Shown here one piece after another: positions 58,220-64,000 of a DNA stretch of 64,000 nucleotides (positions are counted from its first letter, which is position 1; each line of letters begins with the position of its first letter). Below the pieces are notes generated by a model. It saw nothing but the letters and a program-made list of their open reading frames with translations, ran no database searches and had not been told where the DNA came from. The position numbers and the translations under genes were made by a program. The DNA is from Streptomyces sp. NBC_00237 (GTDB lineage: Bacteria; Actinomycetota; Actinomycetes; Streptomycetales; Streptomycetaceae), in contig NZ_JAPEMT010000002.1 in the NCBI RefSeq assembly GCF_026342435.1, forward strand, positions 1,116,001-1,180,000, read 5' to 3'.

Positions 58220-59914
58220 ATGGCCATGGAGCTGCACCCCTCGGCCCACACCGACACCTTTCCGCGCGACCATCTGCCCCCCTTCGAACAGTGGCCCGAG
58301 CTCGTCTTCGAGCTGCCGGAACTCCAGTACCCCGACCGCCTCAACTGCGGCGCCGAGCTCGTGGACCGCCCCCTCACGGAATTCCGCGCGGACCGTCCCG
58401 CCCTGCGCACACTGACCGGCGCCATCTGGTCGTACGGCGAACTGCGCGAGCACACCGACCAGATCGCCCACGTCCTGACCGGCGACCTGGGGGTCGTGCC
58501 GGGCAACCGCGTCCTGCTGCGCGGCCCGACCACGCCCTGGCTGGTGGCCTGTTGGCTCGCCGTGATGAAGGCGGGGGCGGTCGCGGTCACGGTGCTCGCG
58601 CAGCAGCGTGCGTCGGAGCTGACGACGATCTGCGACATCGCGCGGGTCAGCCACGCCCTGTGCGACGTACGGGCCGTGGACGACCTGGTGAAGGCGGAGG
58701 CGCCGGGCCTGCGGATCACGGCGTTCGGCGGGGACGCGCCGGACGATCTGGTGCGGCGGGCGGCGATCAAGCCGATGCGGTTCGAGGCGGTGGACACGGC
58801 GGCGGACGACGTCGCGCTGATCGCTTTCACGTCGGGGACGACGGGCCGCCCCAAGGGGTGCATGCACTTCCACCGCGACGTCCTCGCCATCGCGGACACG
58901 TTCGCGCGGCACGTACTGAAGCCCGAGCCGGACGACGTGTTCACGGGCAGCCCGCCGCTCGGCTTCACCTTCGGGCTCGGCGGCTTGGTGATCTTCCCGC
59001 TGCGGGTGGGGGCTTCGACCCTCCTGCTCGAACAGTCGGGCCCGCGCGACCTGTTGCCCGCACTGGCGGAGCACCAGGTCACGGTGCTGTTCACCGCGCC
59101 GACCGCGTACCGGATCATGCTGGACGAGCTGGCGGACCCGAAGGTCACGCACGACCTGAGCGCCCTGCGCCGCTGCGTCTCCGCGGGCGAGAACCTCCCG
59201 GCGGCGACCTGGCAGGGCTGGTACGCCCGCACGGGAGTGCGGATCGTCAACGGGATCGGCGCGACGGAGCTGCTGCACATCTTCATCTCGGCGGCGGACG
59301 ACGACATCCGCCCGGGGACCACCGGAAAGCCGGTGCCGGGCTGGCAGGCGCGCGTGGTCGACGCACAGGGCGTCGAGGTGCCGGACGGCGAGCCGGGGCT
59401 GCTCGCGGTGCGCGGCCCGGTGGGCTGCCGCTACCTCGCCGACGAGCGCCAGCAGGTGTACGTACGGCACGGCTGGAACCTCACCGGTGACACCTACGTG
59501 CGCGACGCCGACGGGTACTTCCACTATGTGGCGCGCGCGGACGACATGATCGTCTCCGCCGGTTACAACATCGCGGGACCCGAGGTGGAGGACGCGCTGC
59601 TGCGCCACCCCGACGTGCTGGAGGCCGCGGTGGTCGGCCGGGCGGACGAGCTGCGCGGGCAGGTGGTCGCCGCCTACGTGGTGATGCGGGAGGGCGTGCC
59701 GCGGAGCGAGGAAACGATCGTGCGGCTGCGGGAGTTCGTGAAGGCGGAGCTGGTGCCGTACAAGTGTCCGCGCGAGATCGTCTTCCTCGACATTCTGCCG
59801 CGCACGCCGACCGGCAAGCTCCAGCGCTTCCGGCTGCGGAACGCGGGCGGCCCCGAGCCGCTGGGGGGAGGGACCGGGGCGGGGCTGCCGGATGCCTCCG
59901 GGACCGTACAGTGA
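58220..59914 (+). CDS. Aryl-CoA ligase, 2-aminobenzoate/benzoate-CoA ligase type
   Basis: The 564-residue AMP-forming ligase has IAFTSGTTGRPKGCMHFHRD, the segment GSPPLGFTFGLGGL typical of benzoate-type ligases, GIGATELLHIF, the hinge ADDMIVSAGYNIAGPEVE and the Lys in PTGKLQRF. It activates an aromatic acid to its CoA ester. With the fused monooxygenase at 61392, 2-aminobenzoate or salicylate is the likely substrate. ATG 58220 or 58226. Confidence 0.88.
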   Translation: MAMELHPSAHTDTFPRDHLPPFEQWPELVFELPELQYPDRLNCGAELVDRPLTEFRADRPALRTLTGAIWSYGELREHTDQIAHVLTGDLGVVPGNRVLLRGPTTPWLVACWLAVMKAGAVAVTVLAQQRASELTTICDIARVSHALCDVRAVDDLVKAEAPGLRITAFGGDAPDDLVRRAAIKPMRFEAVDTAADDVALIAFTSGTTGRPKGCMHFHRDVLAIADTFARHVLKPEPDDVFTGSPPLGFTFGLGGLVIFPLRVGASTLLLEQSGPRDLLPALAEHQVTVLFTAPTAYRIMLDELADPKVTHDLSALRRCVSAGENLPAATWQGWYARTGVRIVNGIGATELLHIFISAADDDIRPGTTGKPVPGWQARVVDAQGVEVPDGEPGLLAVRGPVGCRYLADERQQVYVRHGWNLTGDTYVRDADGYFHYVARADDMIVSAGYNIAGPEVEDALLRHPDVLEAAVVGRADELRGQVVAAYVVMREGVPRSEETIVRLREFVKAELVPYKCPREIVFLDILPRTPTGKLQRFRLRNAGGPEPLGGGTGAGLPDASGTVQ

Positions 59915-59918
59915 TCAC

Positions 59919-60854
59919 GTGGCTGACCTGCACACCCCTCGCTCACTGATCATCACGCTGTACGGCGCTTACGGGCGCGGCGACGTGCCCGGTTCGGGTG
60001 CCGCCGACCCGGGCGTCGGGGGCGGTGCCAATGCCGACGCCAACGCTGGTATCGGTGCCGGTGCCGGTGATGTGCCGTTGCCCGTCGCGTCGCTGATCCG
60101 GCTGCTGGCGGCACTGGGCGTCGACGCTCCGTCCGTACGGTCGGCGGTGTCGCGTCTCAAGAGGCGCGGGCTGCTGGTGTCGGGGCGGGCCCTCGAAGGG
60201 GCCGCCGGTTACGCCCTGTCGGACGACGCCCGTCAGCTCTTGGACGACGGCGACCGTCGCATCTACGCCGGTACGGAGCCGAGGCTGGCGGACGGCTGGG
60301 TGCTGGCGGTGTTCTCCGTGCCGGAGGCCGAACGCGCCAAGCGGCACGTGTTGCGCTCGCGGCTCGCCCGGCTGGGCTTCGGGACCGCTGCCCCGGGGGT
60401 GTGGATCGCGCCGGGCGGCCTCTACGAGGAGACCCGGCACACGCTGGAGCGGCTGCAACTGGCCGAGTACGTCGAGCTGTTCCGGGGCGAGCACCTGGGG
60501 TTCGCGGCGACGGAGGAATCGGTGGCGCGCTGGTGGGACCTGCCGGAGATCGCTGGACAGCACCACGCGTTCCTGGAGCGGCACGAGCCAGTCCTGCGGG
60601 AGTGGGAGTCGGGGCCGTCGGGCACGGCCAGCGGCATGTCCGAGCTGGCCGAACGGGCCTACCGGGACTATCTGTTGGCGCTGGACTCCTGGCGTCGGCT
60701 GCCGTACGCGGATCCGGGGCTGCCGGTCGAGCTGCTGCCGAAGGACTGGCCGGGCGGCCGTTCGGCGGAGGTCTTCGCGCAGCTGCACACGAGGCTGCGG
60801 GACCTGGGCGGGGAGTTCGTACGGAACGCGGGCGCGGAGTTCGTACGACCATAG
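59919..60854 (+). CDS. PaaX-family transcriptional regulator
   Basis: The 311-residue protein opens with the PaaX N-terminal winged helix (PRSLIITLYGAYG, LIRLLAALGVDAPSVRSAVSRLKRRGLLV). A Gly/Ala/Asp-rich insertion (GGGANADANAGIGAGAG) lies inside it, between the first strand and the helix. The middle and C-terminal PaaX domains follow (GWVLAVFSVPEAERAKRHVLRSRL in two parts, then LALDSWRRLPYADPGLP). PaaX repressors respond to aryl-CoA esters, fitting the flanking genes. GTG 59919 is chosen; ribosome site weak. Confidence 0.87.
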   Translation: MADLHTPRSLIITLYGAYGRGDVPGSGAADPGVGGGANADANAGIGAGAGDVPLPVASLIRLLAALGVDAPSVRSAVSRLKRRGLLVSGRALEGAAGYALSDDARQLLDDGDRRIYAGTEPRLADGWVLAVFSVPEAERAKRHVLRSRLARLGFGTAAPGVWIAPGGLYEETRHTLERLQLAEYVELFRGEHLGFAATEESVARWWDLPEIAGQHHAFLERHEPVLREWESGPSGTASGMSELAERAYRDYLLALDSWRRLPYADPGLPVELLPKDWPGGRSAEVFAQLHTRLRDLGGEFVRNAGAEFVRP

Positions 60855-60910
60855 GCCGCGCCTGTGGATACTCACGCGCACGGGTTCCGGCGTTCTGCCC
60901 ATGATGAGGC

Positions 60911-61290
60911 ATGTCTTGGACTTTCACGGAAGACCTCAAGGATTTCCTGGCCGCCACGGGTGAGTCGCTGGCGTCCAGACCAGTGCGGGACACGCTGCTG
61001 CTGACGGTGTCCGCAACGCTGACCCGCGAGGGCCCGCACACCTACGGTGCCGAGCCACCGCTCTTCGGCTGGTGGCGGGGCGCTGGTGGCTCGCGGCGAC
61101 GGCCGACCGGGAGCTACTGGTGGACTGGGTGCGCGCGTTCGCCGACGAAACCGGTCAGCCCGGGGACCTGGCGGAGGCGTTCGTCGACGCTCATCCGAAG
61201 AACGGCGGACTGCGGGCGTGGGAGGACACCGAGGGCATACCGGTCTCGATGGCCGCTGTCTCACCCCGTGTGGAGGGCATGGCGCGGGAA
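60911..61290 (+). pseudogene. GNAT-family acetyltransferase, internally deleted and truncated
   Basis: The frame from ATG 60911 gives MSWTFTEDLKDFLAATGESL and reaches PPLFGWWR. The sequence then changes frame near 61075 and continues as AATADRELLVDWVRAFADET and MAAVSPRVEGMAREG before losing similarity near 61290. Intact relatives have about 100 further residues in the middle and a C-terminal acetyl-CoA-binding half (RGxGYG motif), both absent here. A decayed gene. Confidence 0.7.
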
Positions 61291-61391
61291 GGTCTTGCCG
61301 CCACGGCAGGGTCGTCAGCAGGTCCATCCCCACTGGGCTCCGGCCTCTGCTGCGGCGGCGTGGCTGGACCCGTTCGGGCGGGCCCGAGGAC

Positions 61392-63809
61392 TCAGGACGG
61401 CTTCGTGGTACGCAGGCTGAGCCGGGGTTTGGGGCCGTCGGTGCGGCCGGTCGGCGGCTTGCGGCTGCCGGCCCGGTACGGCAGTGGCCAGGGTGCGCCG
61501 GGCCCGGCGTAGTCCTGTTCGGCGGCGGCGTGCAGCGTCCAGTGCGGGTCGTAGAGGTGCGGTCGGGCGAGGGCACACAGGTCGGCGCGGCCTGCGAGGA
61601 GGAGCGAGTTGACGTCGTCCCAGGAGGAGATGGCGCCGACCGCGATCACCGGAACGTCGAGGGCGTTGCGGATGCGGTCGGCGTACGGGGTCTGGTACGA
61701 GCGCCCGAACTCGGGGGCCTCGTCGGCGACGACCTGGCCGGTGGAGACGTCGATCGCGTCGGCACCGTGGGCGACGAAGGCGCGGGCGATCTCGACGGCC
61801 TCCTGCTCGGTGGTGCCGCCCTCCGCCCAGTCGGTGGCGGAGATGCGGACGGTCATGGGCTTGTCGTCGGGCCAGATGCCGCGGACCGCGTCGAAGACTT
61901 CGAGCGGGAAGCGGAGGCGGCGGGCGAGGGTTCCGCCGTAGGCGTCGGTGCGTGTGTTGGTGAGGGGGGAGAGGAAGCCGGAGAGCAGGTAGCCGTGGGC
62001 ACAGTGCAGTTCGAGGAGGTCGAAGCCACTGCGGTCGGCCCGCCAGGCGGAGGCGGCGAACTGCTCGCGGATGTCGACGAGGCCGGTCCGGTCGAGTTGG
62101 GTGGGGACCTGGCTGATGCCGGGTCGATAGGGCAGCGGGGAGGCGGCCACGAGACCCCAGTTCGCATCGGCCCCTTCGCTGTCACTGTCGCTGTCGTCGA
62201 GCGGCTGGTCGATGCCGTCCCACATCAGCTTGGTGGAGCCCTTGCGACCGGAGTGTCCGAGCTGGACCCCGATGGCGGTGCCGGGGGCCTGCTGGTGCAC
62301 GAAGTCGGTGATGCGCCGCCAGGACGCCGCCTGTTCGGGGGTGTAGAGCCCGGTGCAGCCGGGGGTGATGCGTCCCTCGGGGCTGACGCAGACCATCTCG
62401 GTCATGACCAGTCCGGCCCCGCCGAGTGCACGGGAGCCGAGGTGGACGAGGTGGAAGTCGCCGGGGACTCCGTTCTCGGCGGAGTACATGTCCATGGGCG
62501 AGACGACGACGCGGTTGCGCAGGGTCAGGTCGCGCAGCCGGAAGGGGGTGAACATCGGCGGGGTGTCGGGCGAGGGGCAGCCGAAGTCCGCCGCGACGGC
62601 CTCGGTGAAGGCGCTGTCGCGCAGCCGCAGGTTGTCGTGGGTGACGCGGCGGCTGCGGGTGAGGAGGTTGAAGGCGAACTGGCGCGGCGGCTGGTGGACG
62701 TAACCGGCGAGGTCCTCGAACCAGCGCAGGCTGGCGGCGGCGGCGCGCTGCGTCGACGCGACGACGGGACGCCGCTCGGTCTCGTACGCGACGAGGGCGG
62801 TCGGCAGGTCGGGCTGCTCCTCGATGCACGCGGCCAGCGCGAGCGCGTCCTCGACGGCCAGCTTCGTACCGGAGCCGATCGAGAAGTGGGCGGTGTGCGC
62901 GGCGTCGCCGAGGAGCACGGTGTTGCCGTGCGACCAGCGGTCGTTGACGACCGTTCGAAAGGCGATCCAGGAGGAGTTGTTGCCCTTGAGGGGGCGGCCG
63001 CCGAGGGCGTCGGCGAAGACCTTCGCGCAGCGCTCGGTGGACTCGGCCTCGTCGCAGGCGTCGAGCCCCGCGGCCTTCCAGACCTCCTCGCGCATCTCGA
63101 CGATGACCGTCGACGCGTCCTTCGCGTACGGATATCCGTGAAGCTGCATCACGCCGTGTTCGGTCTCGGCGATCTCGAAGCGGAAGGCGTCGAAGGCGAA
63201 GTCGGCGGCGAGCCAGATGTACCGGCACCGGTGGGAGGTGATGTGCGGGCCGAACACGTCGGCGTGCGCCTGCCGGGTCAGGCTGTGCACCCCGTCTGCG
63301 GCGATCACCAGGTCGTACGCGATGGAGAGTTCGGCGGCGGGCGGGGCTTCGGTCCTGATCCGGATCTCGACGCCCAGGGAACGGCAGCGGGCGTGCAGGA
63401 TCTCCAGGAGCCTGCGCCTGCCGAGGGCGGCGAAGCCGTGTCCGCCGGAGGTGAGGCGGCGGCCTCGGTGGACGACGTCGATGTCGTCCCAGCGGACGAA
63501 CTCGGCGGTGAGCGCCCGGTAGACCTCGGGGTCGGCGTGTTCGATGCCGCCGAGGGTCTCGTCGGAGAGGACCACGCCGAAGCCGAAGGTGTCGTCGGGG
63601 GAGCCGCGCTCCCAGACCGTGACCTCGCGGGCCGGGTCGAGACGCTTGAGCAGCACGGCCGCGTACAGCCCGCCGGGACCGCCGCCGACGACGGCGATGC
63701 GCAGGGGTCCGACTGCGGGGGTCGACGGCCCGGGTGTGGTGGCTGTCGGTCCGGACGCGGCGGCCTGCGGCCCGGATGCGGTGACCTGCGGCCCGGATGC
63801 CTTCTTCAT
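61392..63809 (-). CDS. Fused FAD monooxygenase / old-yellow-enzyme (aminobenzoyl-CoA or salicylyl-CoA hydroxylase type)
   Basis: The 805-residue protein has two parts. Residues about 35-400 are a class A flavin monooxygenase (VVGGGPGGLYAAVLLKR, DG motif VIAADGVHSLTR, GDAAHTAHFSIGSGTKLA). Residues about 420-770 are an OYE-type domain (PFRLRDLTLRNRVVVSPM, GVQLGHSGRK, HCAHGYLLSGFLSPLTN). This fusion is known from 2-aminobenzoyl-CoA monooxygenase/reductase of Azoarcus and from salicylyl-CoA 5-hydroxylase relatives in Streptomyces. It hydroxylates and may also reduce the CoA-bound ring. An Ala/Gly/Pro-rich N-terminus precedes it. ATG 63809 starts 2 bases after the upstream stop. Confidence 0.9.
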   Translation of the reverse strand: MKKASGPQVTASGPQAAASGPTATTPGPSTPAVGPLRIAVVGGGPGGLYAAVLLKRLDPAREVTVWERGSPDDTFGFGVVLSDETLGGIEHADPEVYRALTAEFVRWDDIDVVHRGRRLTSGGHGFAALGRRRLLEILHARCRSLGVEIRIRTEAPPAAELSIAYDLVIAADGVHSLTRQAHADVFGPHITSHRCRYIWLAADFAFDAFRFEIAETEHGVMQLHGYPYAKDASTVIVEMREEVWKAAGLDACDEAESTERCAKVFADALGGRPLKGNNSSWIAFRTVVNDRWSHGNTVLLGDAAHTAHFSIGSGTKLAVEDALALAACIEEQPDLPTALVAYETERRPVVASTQRAAAASLRWFEDLAGYVHQPPRQFAFNLLTRSRRVTHDNLRLRDSAFTEAVAADFGCPSPDTPPMFTPFRLRDLTLRNRVVVSPMDMYSAENGVPGDFHLVHLGSRALGGAGLVMTEMVCVSPEGRITPGCTGLYTPEQAASWRRITDFVHQQAPGTAIGVQLGHSGRKGSTKLMWDGIDQPLDDSDSDSEGADANWGLVAASPLPYRPGISQVPTQLDRTGLVDIREQFAASAWRADRSGFDLLELHCAHGYLLSGFLSPLTNTRTDAYGGTLARRLRFPLEVFDAVRGIWPDDKPMTVRISATDWAEGGTTEQEAVEIARAFVAHGADAIDVSTGQVVADEAPEFGRSYQTPYADRIRNALDVPVIAVGAISSWDDVNSLLLAGRADLCALARPHLYDPHWTLHAAAEQDYAGPGAPWPLPYRAGSRKPPTGRTDGPKPRLSLRTTKPS

Positions 63810-63811
63810 GG

Positions 63812-64000
63812 TCAGCGCCCCTGCCACTTCGGGGGCCGCTTCTCCATGAAGGCGGCGTGGAATTCGGCGTAGTCCTCGCCGTTCATCAGGAGTGCCTGGG
63901 TGGCGGCGTCCATTTCGACGGCGGCGGCGAGCGGCATGTCGAGTTCCGCGGTGAGCAGCGCCTTGGTCTGGGCGTGCGCGAGGGCGGGCCCGTCGGCGAG
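63812..64000 (-). CDS. Enoyl-CoA hydratase, C-terminal fragment
   Basis: The last 62 codons only; the start is beyond base 64000. The sequence ends NGEDYAEFHAAFMEKRPPKW, the usual C-terminus of aryl-CoA-pathway crotonases. Located directly upstream of the fused monooxygenase on the same strand, it is co-transcribed with it. Confidence 0.82.
   Translation of the reverse strand, partial: LADGPALAHAQTKALLTAELDMPLAAAVEMDAATQALLMNGEDYAEFHAAFMEKRPPKWQGR

Noticed and set aside
57898..59490. Long plus-strand open frame beginning at GTG 57898
   Set aside because: It begins 2 bases after the predicted -10, has no ribosome site and from 58220 on is the out-of-frame shadow of the aryl-CoA ligase.

Overview
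The window is very GC-rich actinobacterial chromosome, almost certainly Streptomyces. Evidence: strong third-position GC bias, frequent GTG starts with GGAGG-type ribosome sites, stem-loop terminators without U-tracts, dispersed Streptomyces-type intergenic repeats, an aconitase start with the typical Streptomyces N-terminus, and an XRE-HTH/MurA-like fusion gene close to it. No rRNA, tRNA, CRISPR array, integrase or intact transposase was seen.

Region 1 (1-4396) is chromosomal backbone: the 5' end of aconitase (minus), a streptogramin B lyase (Vgb-like), a BBE-type FAD oxidoreductase, and a MurA-like enzyme with an N-terminal DNA-binding domain.

Region 2 (about 4380-34129) looks like a 29.7-kb catabolic genomic island inserted at the 3' end of the MurA-like gene. 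A 15-bp direct repeat covers the last codons of that gene at 4380-4394 and recurs at 34115-34129. Repeated arm-like motifs lie just inside both ends. No integrase is present. The island encodes a secreted carboxylesterase, an NMT1/SsuA-type ABC transporter with two binding lipoproteins, two IclR regulators, a double CaiB CoA-transferase, an enoyl-CoA hydratase, an SDR, two meta-cleavage-type hydrolases, two MDR reductases, an acyl-CoA ligase, a CarAa-like Rieske oxygenase with FNR and 7Fe ferredoxin, an M20 deacylase, an MhpB-like extradiol dioxygenase, and the complete lower pathway (hydratase, acetylating aldehyde dehydrogenase, aldolase). A further alpha/beta hydrolase and a secreted Tat esterase follow. 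About ten copies of a palindrome of the form GGTCCG-N5-CGGA(A/C)C lie upstream of its transcription units and suggest one IclR-controlled regulon. The growth substrate cannot be read from the sequence; an aromatic or N-heteroaromatic compound carried as an ester or amide fits best. The island also carries an IS30 deletion derivative and a decayed luciferase-like oxidoreductase.

Region 3 (34143-41786) holds a DUF4188 gene divergent from a MerR regulator, then a MarR-controlled CoA-thioester cluster (SDR, amidohydrolase, feruloyl-CoA-synthetase-like ligase, MaoC hydratase), a PaaX remnant and a DUF2993 membrane protein.

Region 4 (41868-56083) reads as a collagen-to-2-oxoglutarate supercluster: an S9 dipeptidyl peptidase, a secreted M9 collagenase, an Xaa-Pro aminopeptidase, a FadR-type GntR regulator and a complete 4-hydroxyproline pathway (epimerase, three-subunit D-hydroxyproline dehydrogenase, DapA-type deaminase, semialdehyde dehydrogenase). 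Promoters of both the peptidase and the hydroxyproline genes carry related TGTGA(A/C)AT motifs, so one regulator may control both halves.

Region 5 (56130-64000) is an aerobic aryl-CoA cluster, probably for 2-aminobenzoate or salicylate: RidA, acyl-CoA dehydrogenase, aryl-CoA ligase, PaaX regulator, a decayed GNAT gene, a fused FAD monooxygenase/old-yellow-enzyme protein and the end of an enoyl-CoA hydratase.
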